This document shows, piece by piece, positions 25,474 to 35,617 of a DNA stretch of 64,000 bases; the stretch's first letter is position 1; every line of letters starts with the position of its first letter. Under the pieces are notes generated by a model that worked only from the letters and a program-made list of their open reading frames with translations, made no database searches and was not told where the DNA came from. The translations under genes were made by a program, and so were the position numbers. The stretch comes from Oscillospiraceae bacterium (GTDB lineage Bacteria > Bacillota > Clostridia > Oscillospirales > Acutalibacteraceae), in NCBI GenBank assembly GCA_015066385.1, contig SVOJ01000003.1:181028-245027 (forward strand), in the 5' to 3' direction.

Positions 25474-26982
25474 ATGGCAAAATACATTCTTTCCCTTGAC
25501 CAGGGTACAACAAGCTCCCGCGCAATTATATTTGATCGCACAGGCAGCATTGTGGCCAAAGCACAACATGAGTATCCGCAGATCTACCCGAAAGCAGGAT
25601 GGGTTGAACACAACCCCTTTGACATTCTGAAAAGCCAGTTGCGTGCATTGGCAGATGCACTTATCAACGGTCAGATAGAAGCAAAAGATATAGCCGCAAT
25701 CGGCATTACAAATCAACGTGAAACCACTATTCTGTGGGATAAAACCACCGGAAAACCCGTTTACAATGCTATCGTTTGGCAGTGCCGCAGAACGGCCGAA
25801 ATGTGCGAAAGCCTGAAAAGTGAAGGTTTGGGTGAATATATCCAAGAGCACACAGGACTTATCATTGATGCTTATTTTTCAGGCACAAAGATCAAATGGA
25901 TTCTTGATAACGTTCCGGAGGCAAAAAAACTGGCAGATGAAGGCAAACTTCTGTTCGGCACGGTTGATACATGGCTGATCTGGAATCTGACAGGTGGTCG
26001 TGTGCACGTTACCGACTACTCCAATGCAGCAAGAAGCATGCTGTTTGATGTTGATACATTAAAATGGGATAAATTCCTTTGCGATAAGCTCGGCATCCCA
26101 ATGAGTTTACTACCCCGCGTTGTTCCGTCAAGTGAAGTCTATGGTGCTGTTGCCCCCGGCATTCCCGGCATTGAAGCGTTGGCTGGGGTTCCGATCTGTT
26201 CCGCTATCGGCGACCAACAAGCGGCACTGTTTGGTCAGGCTTGTTTTAAGCCCGGTCAGGCTAAAAACACCTATGGCACAGGCTGTTTCCTTTTGATGAA
26301 TACAGGTGAAAAACGTGTCCGATCCCGAAACAACCTCATAACGGGTATTGCCTGGGGATTGGATGGCAAGGTTGAATATTGTATCGAAGGCAGTGCTTTC
26401 AATGCAGGCAGTGTTATTCAGTGGCTTCGTGATGAATTAAAAATGATAAAAAATGCCCCCGAATGTGACCGCCTTGCAGAAAGTGTTCCTGATGCAAACG
26501 GCATTTATCTTGTACCCGCATTCACGGGGATGGGTGCTCCGTATTGGGATATGTATGCACGCGGTGCAATCGTCGGAATGACAAGAGGTACCAACCGTGC
26601 TCACATTGCAAGAGCAGTCCTTGAATCAATTGCCTATCAGATGACAGACCTGCTTGAAGCTATGATCGCAGACTCCGGCATCACTCTTTCAGAATTGCGC
26701 GTGGACGGCGGTGCATCTGTCAGTGATATTATGATGCAGATTCAGGCAAATATGATCAACACCACCGTAAATCGTCCCAAAACGGTGGAAACCACTGCAC
26801 TCGGTGCCGCATACCTTGCAGGTCTTGCAGTCAATTTCTGGGACAACAAAGATGAAATTGAAAAAATTCGCGAAGTGGATCGTGAATTCACCCCGCAACT
26901 TGATCAAACCGAACGCGACCGTATTTATGCCGGGTGGAAAAAAGCCGTCAGCCGCGCTTGTGATTGGGAAGAACACAAATAA
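25474..26982 (+). CDS. glpK: Glycerol kinase
   Basis: A 502-residue FGGY-family kinase making glycerol 3-phosphate from glycerol and ATP. It has [15 protein letters not shown] at residues 6-20, the substrate loop [23 protein letters not shown], and the ATP-site sequence [36 protein letters not shown]. The C-terminal [19 protein letters not shown] is standard. Length and motifs are fully canonical. It has its own promoter; glpF and glpD are not in the window. The ATG follows AAAGGCAGGG. Confidence 0.97.
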   Translation: MAKYILSLDQGTTSSRAIIFDRTGSIVAKAQHEYPQIYPKAGWVEHNPFDILKSQLRALADALINGQIEAKDIAAIGITNQRETTILWDKTTGKPVYNAIVWQCRRTAEMCESLKSEGLGEYIQEHTGLIIDAYFSGTKIKWILDNVPEAKKLADEGKLLFGTVDTWLIWNLTGGRVHVTDYSNAARSMLFDVDTLKWDKFLCDKLGIPMSLLPRVVPSSEVYGAVAPGIPGIEALAGVPICSAIGDQQAALFGQACFKPGQAKNTYGTGCFLLMNTGEKRVRSRNNLITGIAWGLDGKVEYCIEGSAFNAGSVIQWLRDELKMIKNAPECDRLAESVPDANGIYLVPAFTGMGAPYWDMYARGAIVGMTRGTNRAHIARAVLESIAYQMTDLLEAMIADSGITLSELRVDGGASVSDIMMQIQANMINTTVNRPKTVETTALGAAYLAGLAVNFWDNKDEIEKIREVDREFTPQLDQTERDRIYAGWKKAVSRACDWEEHK

Positions 26983-27013
26983 GTTTATTTTACCCTTTGG
27001 AGGTTATTTTATA

Positions 27014-28096
27014 ATGGCAAGAGTTTACAATTTTTCCGCAGGTCCTTCTATGTTACCGGAAGAAGTCCTCAAAAAGGCAGCGGCAGAAATGCTTGATTAT
27101 GAAGGCTGTGGTCAGTCCGTCATGGAAATGTCCCATCGTTCCAAAACCTTTGATAAGATCATCAAAGATGCAGAACAGCTTTTCCGTGAACTGATGAACA
27201 TTCCCGACAACTACAAAGTTCTGTTCCTGCAGGGCGGTGCATCCACGCAGTTTGCTGCAATCCCCATGAACTTTATGAACAAGAACAAAAAAGCTGACTT
27301 TATTATCACCGGTCAGTGGGCAAAGAAAGCTTATCAGGAAGCCGCAAAATACGGCGCCGCACGCGCTGTTGCATCTTCCGCAGACAAAACCTTCTCATAT
27401 ATTCCGAAAACCACTGCTGCTGATTTTGACAAAGATGCAGACTATGTTTATATCTGTATGAATAACACAATCTACGGCACAAAGTTCCCCGAACTTCCCG
27501 AAGTCGGTGACATTCCGTTGATTGCGGACATTTCTTCCATGTTCCTTTCCGAACCCGTTGATGTCAGCAAATTTGCTGTTATTTACGGTGGCGCACAGAA
27601 AAACATTGCACCTGCTGGGCTTACCGTTGTGATCATTCGCGAAGACATGCTCGGCAATGCAATGGATATCACGCCTACCATGCTTAACTATCAGGTCATG
27701 GCAGACAACGATTCTCTTTATAACACCCCCCCCTGCTACACCATTTACATGTGTAAACTTGTTCTTGAATGGATCAAGGCACAGGGTGGCGTGGAAGCAG
27801 TTTATGCTACCAACATCAAAAAGGCAGACATTCTTTACAATTATCTTGATTCTTCTTCCATGTTCAGTTCCACCGTTGCAAAAGAAGACCGCTCGCTGAT
27901 GAATGTTCCTTTTGTTACCGGCAACGATGAACTGGATGCAAAATTTGTCAAAGAAGCCACTGCCGCAGGTTTTGTAAACCTCAAGGGTCATCGCTCTGTC
28001 GGCGGCATGCGTGCATCCATCTACAATGCAATGCCTGTTGAAGGCGTTGAAAAACTTGTTGAATTCATGAAAGAATTCGAAAAAGCCAACAGCTAA
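27014..28096 (+). CDS. serC: Phosphoserine aminotransferase
   Basis: A 360-residue class V PLP aminotransferase converting 3-phosphohydroxypyruvate to O-phosphoserine. Family landmarks are MARVYNFSAGPSMLPEEVL, MSHRSKTF, the PLP-lysine region FAVIYGGAQKNIAPAGLTVVIIRED (Lys in GAQKN), and the C-terminal GHRSVGGMRASIYNAMP. The start ATG at 27014 follows GGAGG by about 9 bases; the frame is open far upstream inside glpK and that part is not coding. It is followed 17 bases later by serA. Confidence 0.96.
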   Translation: MARVYNFSAGPSMLPEEVLKKAAAEMLDYEGCGQSVMEMSHRSKTFDKIIKDAEQLFRELMNIPDNYKVLFLQGGASTQFAAIPMNFMNKNKKADFIITGQWAKKAYQEAAKYGAARAVASSADKTFSYIPKTTAADFDKDADYVYICMNNTIYGTKFPELPEVGDIPLIADISSMFLSEPVDVSKFAVIYGGAQKNIAPAGLTVVIIREDMLGNAMDITPTMLNYQVMADNDSLYNTPPCYTIYMCKLVLEWIKAQGGVEAVYATNIKKADILYNYLDSSSMFSSTVAKEDRSLMNVPFVTGNDELDAKFVKEATAAGFVNLKGHRSVGGMRASIYNAMPVEGVEKLVEFMKEFEKANS

Positions 28097-28113
28097 GAAA
28101 GGTCTCTTTGAAT

Positions 28114-29271
28114 ATGTATAACATTCTCACTCTCAACAAGATTTCCGAAAAAGGACTCTCTCGTCTTGACACAGCAAAATATACCTGCATGAACGAAACA
28201 GATACGCCCGATGCAGTCATTGTCCGTTCCGCCTCCATGCATGACATGGATATGCCCGCAACTCTTCTTGCAATTGCAAGAGCAGGCGCAGGTTACAACA
28301 ACATTCCCGTTCCTGCTTGCACTGAAAAAGGTATCTGTGTTTTCAACACCCCCGGTGCAAATGCAAATGCAGTTAAGGAATTGGTTATCTGCGGTTTGTT
28401 CCTTGCATCCCGCCGCATTGTCCCCGCCATCGAATGGTGCCGCACCCTTAAAGGAAACGGTACCGAAGTCGGCAAAATGGTCGAAAAAGGAAAAGGCAAT
28501 TTTGCAGGTCCCGAGATTCTCGGCAAAACCCTCGGTGTTTACGGCATGGGTGCTATTGGTGTTCTTGTTGCAAATGCAGCAGTTGCTCTCGGCATGAAAG
28601 TTATCGGTTATGATCCCTACATTTCCGATAAAGCTGTAGCTTCACTTGACAAGTCCGTTTCTCTGACCGCAAACGAAGAAGATCTTTTCGTTCTTTCCGA
28701 TTATCTGACTCTGCATGCTCCTTTGACGGACGCAACCAGAGGTATTGTCAATGCGAAAAACCTTGCAAAAGCAAAGGACGGCATACGCGTTCTGAACTTC
28801 GCCCGCGGTGAACTTGTTGATTCCGCAGATATCATTGAAGCCGTCAATTCCGGCAAATGCGCTGCTTATGCAACGGACTTCCCGACCGACAAACAACTCG
28901 GTGTGGACGGCATTATTGCCATTCCGCACCTCGGCGCTTCTTCCCCTGAATCAGAAGAAAACTGCGCAATCATGGCCGCTGATCAGATCAGCCTGTATCT
29001 TGAAACGGGTAATGTTGTCAATTCCGTCAACCTGCCTTGCATCAGCAAAGAAGCCGACGGCACTGCAAGATTGACAGTTATTACTGTTGACAACAAAACG
29101 GATGCCATTCTGACAGTTCTCAACGAAAACGGCATTGTTGCAAAATCACACATTGATTCCGTTCGTGCCAACACAGGCTATGTCATTATTGACACCGATT
29201 CTGTTATCAGCGAATCCGCTGTCGATGCCGTAAAAGCTATTGACGGTGTTATCGCAGTCAGAGCCATCTGA
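28114..29271 (+). CDS. serA: D-3-phosphoglycerate dehydrogenase
   Basis: A 385-residue D-isomer 2-hydroxyacid dehydrogenase catalysing the first step of serine synthesis. It shows RAGAGYNNIPV in the substrate domain, the NAD fold LGVYGMGAIGVLVANAAVALGMKVIGYDPYIS, and the catalytic region LNFARGELVD and HLGASSPESEENCA. A C-terminal ACT-like domain (about 310-385) suggests serine feedback. The ATG at 28114 is chosen; an in-frame TTG at 28108 is closer to the AAAGG site. serC and serA form an operon that ends at a strong terminator. Confidence 0.93.
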   Translation: MYNILTLNKISEKGLSRLDTAKYTCMNETDTPDAVIVRSASMHDMDMPATLLAIARAGAGYNNIPVPACTEKGICVFNTPGANANAVKELVICGLFLASRRIVPAIEWCRTLKGNGTEVGKMVEKGKGNFAGPEILGKTLGVYGMGAIGVLVANAAVALGMKVIGYDPYISDKAVASLDKSVSLTANEEDLFVLSDYLTLHAPLTDATRGIVNAKNLAKAKDGIRVLNFARGELVDSADIIEAVNSGKCAAYATDFPTDKQLGVDGIIAIPHLGASSPESEENCAIMAADQISLYLETGNVVNSVNLPCISKEADGTARLTVITVDNKTDAILTVLNENGIVAKSHIDSVRANTGYVIIDTDSVISESAVDAVKAIDGVIAVRAI

Positions 29272-29280
29272 ATATAATAT

Positions 29281-29317
29281 AAAAGACTTGCACGGTTCGT
29301 GTGCAAGTCTTTTTTTT
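29281..29317 (+). terminator. Terminator of serC-serA
   Basis: A 13-bp stem, AAAAGACTTGCAC (29281-29293) with GTGCAAGTCTTTT (29301-29313), 7-base loop and a T run. The downstream gene's GGGAG site begins immediately after the T run. Confidence 0.88.
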
Positions 29318-29328
29318 GGGAGCAGATC

Positions 29329-30159
29329 ATGAATATTTTGAAAACCAATATACATATAGAAAATATTTCTCCTTTTACCATTTTACACTTGAGCGATACA
29401 CATTTGTGCCTTGCTGACGAACGCAATGATGAGAAAAAAATTAAGCTTGCAAAAAGCAGAACCGAATCCTTTCCGCAAGCTGAACAAATGATAAAACATA
29501 TTGAGGAATTCAACAAGGAATCCAGACATACAATCGTGCACACCGGCGACCTGATTGATTTTGTATCTTTTGCAAATCTGGATGCCGCAAAAGAATTCAC
29601 TGACAAAAACGATGTTTTTATGGCGGCCGGCAATCATGAATTCAGCTTGTATGTCGGAGAAACATTTGAAGATACAGCATATCGCAATCAAAGTCTTGAT
29701 CTTGTACAACAAGCCTTCAAAAACAATATCCGTTATTCCTCACGAATTATAAACGGTGTCAATTTTGTTGCTATTGATAATTCCTATTATCTTTTTGATG
29801 AAAAACAACTCAATTTCCTGAAAGAACAAACCGAAAGACCGTTCCCTGTTATTCTGCTTCTGCACACGCCGTTATATACCGAATCGTTATATACTCACAT
29901 GATGAACAACCTGCACAACAGTTGTGCATACCTCATGAATGTCCCGACCGAAAAAATGACCATGTACAGCGACCACAGACTCCGCCAGCAGACAGCAGAC
30001 ACAACAACAACGCAGGCCTATGATCTGATTATCAACTGTTCCGAAATCAAAGCAATACTGACAGGCCATCTGCATTTTGATTATGAGGATAAAATCACGG
30101 ACACACTCACACAATATGTAACCGATTGCACAACCATAAGAATCGTTACTTTTAAGTAA
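29329..30159 (+). CDS. Calcineurin-like metallophosphoesterase
   Basis: A 276-residue phosphoesterase with the full metal-binding set: HLSDTHLC (about 20-27), HTGDLIDF (about 72-79), AAGNHEF (about 97-103), LLHTPLY and LTGHLHFDYE near residue 250. Unlike the phosphoesterase at 23516, no ligand is altered. Substrate unknown. There is no export signal, so it is cytoplasmic. The start is the ATG at 29329 with GGGAG six bases upstream. It follows the serA terminator closely and may be expressed by readthrough, as no clear promoter is seen between. Confidence 0.83.
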   Translation: MNILKTNIHIENISPFTILHLSDTHLCLADERNDEKKIKLAKSRTESFPQAEQMIKHIEEFNKESRHTIVHTGDLIDFVSFANLDAAKEFTDKNDVFMAAGNHEFSLYVGETFEDTAYRNQSLDLVQQAFKNNIRYSSRIINGVNFVAIDNSYYLFDEKQLNFLKEQTERPFPVILLLHTPLYTESLYTHMMNNLHNSCAYLMNVPTEKMTMYSDHRLRQQTADTTTTQAYDLIINCSEIKAILTGHLHFDYEDKITDTLTQYVTDCTTIRIVTFK

Positions 30160-30164
30160 AAATA

Positions 30165-30197
30165 CAGCGTGTACTGCAACAAAAGCGGTACACGCTG
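30165..30197. terminator. Hairpin between convergent genes
   Basis: CAGCGTGTACTGC (30165-30177) pairs with GCGGTACACGCTG (30185-30197), 13 bp with one G-T pair and a 7-base loop. It lies between the phosphoesterase and the transporter stops and probably serves both. Confidence 0.65.
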
Positions 30198-30214
30198 CAT
30201 CTTATTTACGTTCG

Positions 30215-31669
30215 TTATTTGGTAACGGAGATTGTTTCTTCTTCCAACTTCTGCCGACGTTCTTTCAGCGCCGCTTCGATGGTTGCCTTTTTTTCTTTAT
30301 CATCCTTAACAAAACTGATGATGATAAGATACGTCACAGCGCCGACAACAGGGCCCAACACAAACATCGGCCACTGCCATTTCATAAATGTTTCGTTCTG
30401 CGGCTGACCGTTTTCTTTTGCATAACTGTCATAACCGAGCCGCTTCAACAACTGCCCCTCAATCAGGGAGGCAACACCGCTCTGCATTTTGGTTGTAAAA
30501 TTCTGCATGGAGAACGATACTCCTTCCGAGCGGATCCCTGTCTTATATTCCACTTCATCAATCGAGTCGCTTGTCAGCGCGCGATGTGCAATATCCATCA
30601 TACTGCCGGGCAGATTGATAAGAGAAGACAAAATCGTCATAATTATGAACTTAGGTAAGGAATTGTAACCGATAAAGTAAATTGCAACACGCAAGGCGAT
30701 GGCTGCTATTTGCGAGGAAAGCAGGATCCTCTTCATGCCGCCGATCTTATCTGCGATTTTATTGGCAAAAAACATGGCAAAGGTACCCGGAATACCACCG
30801 AAAAGCCCGTACATAAACTCAGCAGTCTGTCCGTTTACAGTACTGTTACCGACCTTCAATGTGACACAATTCTCAAAGAAATAGGCATTCTGCACCTTCG
30901 GGCTGAGTCCCTGTGAGAAACGGGCAAGCGAAATAAGAAGCAATGTGGGATTATGGCGCAGAATCGTAAGAGAAGAAAGCAGGCTTTCATCTTTCGGCAC
31001 TTCGGAATGGATTCTCTCCTGCATGCGATATGAATTCATTGACAGCAATTCGCCGCCGAGACCGAATACAAAAGCACAAATAAGGAAAATATGCACATCG
31101 GAAACACCCAAACTGCCGAGAATAGAACGCACCTGCTGGAATGTGCCGACGATTGCACCACCGGCGCCTGCACCGATGGAAACCCACTGGGCAACGCGCG
31201 ATCGCTCCTGCGAATGCGGTGATGACAATGCAATCATCCCCCACAAACTGACATCCTGAAACGAGTAGAACAAGTCAAACAGAAAATACAAAACAAGAAT
31301 ATATGCAACCTTTCCGCTTTCGCTGAAATTGACATTGACAAACATCAGCGAAACAAGAATACCCAGAATGGGCGGTGTATAAAGCAAAAAAGGACGCAGT
31401 TTTCTGAAAGGTTTATAGTTGCGTCGATCCACAAATCCGCCTACGATCGGGTCATTGATTGCATCCCATACATGACTTAAGGAGAAAATGCCGCCGACTT
31501 TTGCAGGATCCATATGCAGGAGATTGACACAGAAATACTTCAGCCAACTGGATGTATAGCTGTATGTAAGATTCTGCCCTGTCAACCCTGATGCCAATGC
31601 AAAAATTTCATTATTGGGGACATAGCCTTCCCCTTTTGTTTCTTTAGAAAACAAAAAGAATGATTTCAT
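30215..31669 (-). CDS. GPH-type sugar:cation symporter (MFS)
   Basis: A 484-residue polytopic protein with about twelve membrane helices, related to the glycoside-pentoside-hexuronide:cation symporters. The N-terminal phrase GLTGQNLTYSYTSSWLKYFCVNLLHMDPAKVGGIFSLSHVWDAINDPIVGGFVDRRNYKPFRKLRPFLLYTPP holds the family's conserved DxxxDP-like loop and the RPFLL signature. The transported sugar is unknown and no glycosidase is adjacent. The ATG at 31669 follows GGAGG; the frame opens 12 codons earlier without a site. It is monocistronic. Confidence 0.85.
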   Translation of the reverse strand: MKSFFLFSKETKGEGYVPNNEIFALASGLTGQNLTYSYTSSWLKYFCVNLLHMDPAKVGGIFSLSHVWDAINDPIVGGFVDRRNYKPFRKLRPFLLYTPPILGILVSLMFVNVNFSESGKVAYILVLYFLFDLFYSFQDVSLWGMIALSSPHSQERSRVAQWVSIGAGAGGAIVGTFQQVRSILGSLGVSDVHIFLICAFVFGLGGELLSMNSYRMQERIHSEVPKDESLLSSLTILRHNPTLLLISLARFSQGLSPKVQNAYFFENCVTLKVGNSTVNGQTAEFMYGLFGGIPGTFAMFFANKIADKIGGMKRILLSSQIAAIALRVAIYFIGYNSLPKFIIMTILSSLINLPGSMMDIAHRALTSDSIDEVEYKTGIRSEGVSFSMQNFTTKMQSGVASLIEGQLLKRLGYDSYAKENGQPQNETFMKWQWPMFVLGPVVGAVTYLIIISFVKDDKEKKATIEAALKERRQKLEEETISVTK

Positions 31670-31754
31670 AAGCACCTCCGTAAATATTTGATTACAGTAT
31701 AACATTCTGCGGAGAGAAAGTAAATAAATATTTTAAAATTGCAACATCTTTCCA

Positions 31755-31783
31755 TTGAAAATGCAAAAGAAATATGCTAATAT
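31755..31783 (+). promoter_or_regulatory. Promoter of the lipoprotein carboxypeptidase gene
   Basis: TTGAAA (31755-31760), 17 bases, TAATAT (31778-31783) with TG one base before the -10 element. Confidence 0.65.
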
Positions 31784-31832
31784 TGTAAAGTTGAAAAATT
31801 GAAATACTCGAATCTTCCCACGGAGAAATTAC

Positions 31833-32780
31833 ATGAAAAATACGATCAGCCTCATTGCCATGTTATTGATATTCACAATAAGTTTATCTGCATGTTCTTT
31901 TTTACAAATGACACCGCCGACTACAGTTCCCACAGAGCCTGCAACAATTATGGAACCCACACCTCCGCCGACCGATCCTCCTACCTTACCTCCGGTACCG
32001 CCGATTGATGCAACGGCTTCCATAGTATACGATCTGAAAAATCATAAATACCTGCATCAGCAGTCTTCGCAAACAAAAATTGCTCCTGCCTCTATCACAA
32101 AATTACTGACAGCCTGCCTTGCATTGGATCATCTCAAGACGGACGATGCCATCACAGTCGGTTCCGAATTAAATCTGTTACAACCCAATTCAAGCGTTTG
32201 TTTGCTTGCTCCCGGCCATCGACTGACTGTGCTGGATCTCTTATACGGTCTGCTGTTGCAATCCGGCAACGATGCTGCCTACACTCTTGCTGTCAATGTC
32301 GCCCGCAAAGATACGGCAAATGACAACATGGGCAACAGTGATGCGGTAGCTCATTTTATTACAATGATGAATGCATTTGCGCAGGAAATCGGCATGAAAA
32401 ACAGCCACTTCGTCAGCCCGGACGGCTACGACACCCCCGAACAGTATGTAACGGCAGATGACGTATTGCTGCTTGCAATGAAAGCAAAACAATATCCCGT
32501 TATCAACATGATTACGGCAACACAGAAAAAAGACATGAAGTTTTTGTCAGGCGAAACAATTACCTGGACGAGCACAAATCTGTTTTTGGATCCCGCAAGC
32601 GCTTATCATAATCCGTATGTTGTCGGAATGAAAACAGGAACAACCGAAAATGCAGGCACTTGCCTACTCACCAGTTACAACGACGGTGATTATGACCTGA
32701 TCGTTTTTGTGGCAGGTTGCAAAACGGATGACTCCCGCTATGTTGAAACATCAACCCTGATCACTTGGGCAATTCAATAA
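31833..32780 (+). CDS. D-alanyl-D-alanine carboxypeptidase, lipoprotein
   Basis: A 315-residue peptidase S11 (DacF/DacA-like) enzyme that trims the terminal D-Ala from peptidoglycan stem peptides. The signal peptide ends in the lipobox LSAC (Cys21), followed by a Pro/Thr-rich spacer of about 35 residues. All catalytic motifs are intact: SITK (in APASITKLLTA), SGN (in LLQSGNDAAYTLA) and KTG (in VGMKTGTTENAG). The C-terminal PBP5-type domain is absent, giving a short form. It contrasts with the motif-less homologue at 22081. The ATG follows GGAG by about 7 bases. Confidence 0.9.
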   Translation: MKNTISLIAMLLIFTISLSACSFLQMTPPTTVPTEPATIMEPTPPPTDPPTLPPVPPIDATASIVYDLKNHKYLHQQSSQTKIAPASITKLLTACLALDHLKTDDAITVGSELNLLQPNSSVCLLAPGHRLTVLDLLYGLLLQSGNDAAYTLAVNVARKDTANDNMGNSDAVAHFITMMNAFAQEIGMKNSHFVSPDGYDTPEQYVTADDVLLLAMKAKQYPVINMITATQKKDMKFLSGETITWTSTNLFLDPASAYHNPYVVGMKTGTTENAGTCLLTSYNDGDYDLIVFVAGCKTDDSRYVETSTLITWAIQ

Positions 32781-32788
32781 AAAGGAGG

Positions 32789-32817
32789 AAGGCACCGCTG
32801 GAAATGCGGTGCCTTTT
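32789..32817. terminator. Bidirectional terminator after the lipoprotein gene
   Basis: AAGGCACCGC (32789-32798) and GCGGTGCCTT (32806-32815) form a 10-bp stem with a 7-base loop, 8 bases after the stop. It also lies just past the convergent nucleotidyltransferase stop. Confidence 0.78.
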
Positions 32818-32824
32818 AAAACAA

Positions 32825-33562
32825 TCAATCGCTTACAACAGTTTTGAAAAACTGTACAGCTTCCGCTAAATCAGCCGCAGTATTGATATTGAATTCTTTT
32901 TCGGCGACACAAAACGCTTTTCCGCACTTGTGTTGTGCGGTTAAGTAATTGATAAAATCACACAAATCATTCGGTGTGTTTGCAGTTTCATCATATATTT
33001 CTTTCAATATTTTCAGGGTATTTTTGCGGAATATGCAAAAGCCGGTTCCTTTGATTTTATTTTTGACTATCGTCGGTTTCTCGATGCAATTTTTTATGAC
33101 TGCATTTTCATCTGCATCAATCGAAAAATTACTTCTGATCTTATCGGGATTATCTTCATAGGTAACCCCGCAATAAAAATCAAAACCGATTTCATCGGAA
33201 AGCACTTTCACAGCATCGGTTTTAAAATCAACAAAAATCTCATCCGACAGCTGCAGAACAACATCTTCACCATCAAAACGAGAAAGAGCCTCCATAAAAG
33301 CATTGATCAGTCCCTTTTGTTGTGGTTGGCAAACATAGGAAACGGACAATCCTTTATATGCATGACCAATGGTTTTTCTGATCACATCTCCGCTTTTGCC
33401 GACAACAATAATGACTTTCGTGATCCCCATGGAAATCAGATTGCTGAGAGAGAACTCGATTAAATATTTATTATTGATTTTTGTCAATGCCTTACAGTTT
33501 TCAGCACCGGTACTGTTTTTCAATCGCGTACCGTCCCCTGCTGCCAGAATTACACCAATCAT
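32825..33562 (-). CDS. MobA/GlmU-type nucleotidyltransferase
   Basis: A 245-residue NTP transferase with the signature VILAAGDGTRLKNSTGAENCKALTKI at residues 4-29 (GxGTRL...K) and metal-binding region LQLSDEIF near 98. Proteins of this type make NDP-sugars or CDP-alcohols such as CDP-choline; the activated group cannot be told from sequence. It is the last gene of an operon with GT2, DeoD and an amidohydrolase. The ATG at 33562 follows AGAGGAAA. Confidence 0.75.
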   Translation of the reverse strand: MIGVILAAGDGTRLKNSTGAENCKALTKINNKYLIEFSLSNLISMGITKVIIVVGKSGDVIRKTIGHAYKGLSVSYVCQPQQKGLINAFMEALSRFDGEDVVLQLSDEIFVDFKTDAVKVLSDEIGFDFYCGVTYEDNPDKIRSNFSIDADENAVIKNCIEKPTIVKNKIKGTGFCIFRKNTLKILKEIYDETANTPNDLCDFINYLTAQHKCGKAFCVAEKEFNINTAADLAEAVQFFKTVVSD

Positions 33563-33575
33563 TGTTTCCTCTTAT

Positions 33576-34859
33576 TTATATGTATTTGTCGACAATACGA
33601 TGGATTTCATAATATATCCGCTCCGTATCCAAGGCTGTGAGCATGCGGTCTCGCATAATAAAACTTCCGTTGATCATAACTGACTTGACCTCACTACCGT
33701 TTGCAGAATAACAAAGCCCTGCAATAATATCGTTATTCGGAAAGAGTGATGCAGTTGCGAGATCAATAAATATCAGATCTGCGTACGCACCTTCCTTGAT
33801 AACGCCGATCTGATTACACATACCAAAAGCTTCGGCAGGATGCAATATTGCACATTTTAAAACTTCGGTTGCCGTAAACTGCGTAGCGGTTTTATTAACA
33901 GCCTTGTGAAGCACTGAAAAAATGCCCATTTCCCTGAACAGATTCAACGTATTGTTACTTGCTGCACTGTCTGTCCCCAGACAAACACGCACTCCGCTTT
34001 GCAACATTGCAGATACAGGTGCTGTGCCGTTGCCGAGTTTTGCATTACTTGACGGATTTGTGGCAACGCTCACACCGTTTTCAGCCAACAATACAATATC
34101 GGCTTCGGTTACTTTTGTACAATGAGCCGCAATGGTTTTATTATTTAAAAATCCAATATCACGCAAAAGCCCGACCGGAGTTTTGCTGTGCTTTGCAAAA
34201 CAATCGGAGACTTCCCTGTCACTTTCGGACAGATGGATATGCTTTAACATATTTCTCTTTTCTGATTCCTGCGCAATCTGAAAAAGCAATTTATCAGAAC
34301 AAGCATAAACCGAATGCGGCGACAAAACAAACCGCAACAATTCACTTTCATATTCGGCTTTCTCGCGGAGTGCTTTTTCAAAATCACACAAACCGTCCGA
34401 ATACAAATCTGTACCTGTAATACATTTGCCGATAAAAGCGCGCATGCCCGCATCTCTTGCGGCCCTTGAGCATTCTTCCTCACAGATGTGCATATCCAAA
34501 AAACAAGTGGTTCCTGTTTTTATCATTTCAACACAGCCTAGTAAGGTCGCCCAATAAAAATCTGCTTTTTCCATTTTCGCCTCAATGGGAAAAATCCTGG
34601 CCTGCAGCCACTGATGCAACGGAAGATCATCCGCGGAATTTTTCATAAAATTCATATAAACATGCGTATGAGAGTTGATAAGACCGGGCATAATCAGTTG
34701 ATTGTTTGCATCAACAAGCGTATACTCCGCGGGATTTTTTATGTTGTCAGCCCCGATGGAGGCAATCTTTGCGCCATCGATAAAAAGGTCTTCTTTTTTC
34801 ACAAGAAAACCTTTTCCGTCAAACAACAATAATAAACCGTTTCTAATCCTGTACTTCAT
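33576..34859 (-). CDS. Amidohydrolase, MtaD/TrzN-like deaminase
   Basis: A 427-residue metal-dependent hydrolase of the ATZ/TRZ subfamily, which includes S-adenosylhomocysteine/5'-methylthioadenosine deaminases and other aminopurine or aminotriazine deaminases. Metal ligands appear in NSHTHVYMNFMKN (about 60-72), KHIHLSESDREV (about 205-216), IAAHCTKV and LGTDSAASNN. The start is taken as ATG 34859; a GTG two codons earlier also opens the frame. It lies 18 bases after deoD, so a nucleoside such as adenosine, MTA or SAH is a plausible substrate, but that is inference. Confidence 0.8.
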   Translation of the reverse strand: MKYRIRNGLLLLFDGKGFLVKKEDLFIDGAKIASIGADNIKNPAEYTLVDANNQLIMPGLINSHTHVYMNFMKNSADDLPLHQWLQARIFPIEAKMEKADFYWATLLGCVEMIKTGTTCFLDMHICEEECSRAARDAGMRAFIGKCITGTDLYSDGLCDFEKALREKAEYESELLRFVLSPHSVYACSDKLLFQIAQESEKRNMLKHIHLSESDREVSDCFAKHSKTPVGLLRDIGFLNNKTIAAHCTKVTEADIVLLAENGVSVATNPSSNAKLGNGTAPVSAMLQSGVRVCLGTDSAASNNTLNLFREMGIFSVLHKAVNKTATQFTATEVLKCAILHPAEAFGMCNQIGVIKEGAYADLIFIDLATASLFPNNDIIAGLCYSANGSEVKSVMINGSFIMRDRMLTALDTERIYYEIHRIVDKYI

Positions 34860-34877
34860 ACGCACATCTTCTCAATA

Positions 34878-35600
34878 TTAAATCTTTATCGCGACATCAA
34901 GAGCAATTTTTATCATATCGGTAAATGTCAGTTCCCGTTCTTCCGGCGTACAGCCGGGATCATCAGGCAGTAACGGAAGATTTGAAATCGTACAGATCGC
35001 CAGGGCTCTTTTTTTGCAACGCAATGCCGTCAGATAAAGCCCAGCTGTTTCCATTTCAACAGCAAGTGAGCCCGCAACAGACCATTTTTTAATTACATCC
35101 GGATCCGGATCGTAAAACAAATCTGTCGTGTAAAAATCACCGACTTTCAAGTCAATTCCCAATTCTTTTGCAGACAGCAGTGCACGGGAAAGCAATTCGG
35201 ACGCACAAGCCGGTACACCCACAGCATCGACGGCAAAACGCTGACCGAAGTTTGAATCGGTTTCGGCTCTACTTGCCGCAACCACATCCCGTAATTTTAT
35301 ATCATCCTGCAAGCTGCCTGCCGTGCCGACGCGGACAATATTTTCCACACCGAAAAACTGAAACAACTCATAGGCATACAGCCCCATTGAAGGCATACCC
35401 ATACCGCTGGCCATAACGGAAACTTTATGTCCCTTATAATATCCGGTATACCCTTGTGCTTCTCTTATGTTATTCACCAGAACAGCATTATCAAGAAAAG
35501 TTTCTGCTATCATCTTGGCGCGATGCGGATCTCCCGGCATCAGAACGGTTTTTGCAAAACCGATTTCATGCAGTAGTTGAATCTGTGCAGTGTTTTTCAT
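34878..35600 (-). CDS. deoD: Purine-nucleoside phosphorylase, DeoD type
   Basis: A 240-residue hexameric-type phosphorylase that splits purine (deoxy)nucleosides with phosphate. Landmarks are VLMPGDPHRAKMIAETFLDNA (phosphate-binding Gly-Asp), MGMPSMGLYAYELF, IVRVGTAGSLQDD, and the nucleoside-binding stretch SLAVEMETAGLYLTALRCKKRALAICTISNLP. The motif commonly reads TVSD in homologues; here it is TISN, so the catalytic Asp position (Asp204 in E. coli DeoD) is Asn, which favours 6-oxopurines over adenosine if the alignment is right. Second gene of a four-gene operon. Confidence 0.9.
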   Translation of the reverse strand: MKNTAQIQLLHEIGFAKTVLMPGDPHRAKMIAETFLDNAVLVNNIREAQGYTGYYKGHKVSVMASGMGMPSMGLYAYELFQFFGVENIVRVGTAGSLQDDIKLRDVVAASRAETDSNFGQRFAVDAVGVPACASELLSRALLSAKELGIDLKVGDFYTTDLFYDPDPDVIKKWSVAGSLAVEMETAGLYLTALRCKKRALAICTISNLPLLPDDPGCTPEERELTFTDMIKIALDVAIKI

Positions 35601-35617
35601 TCTTCAACACCGTCCCG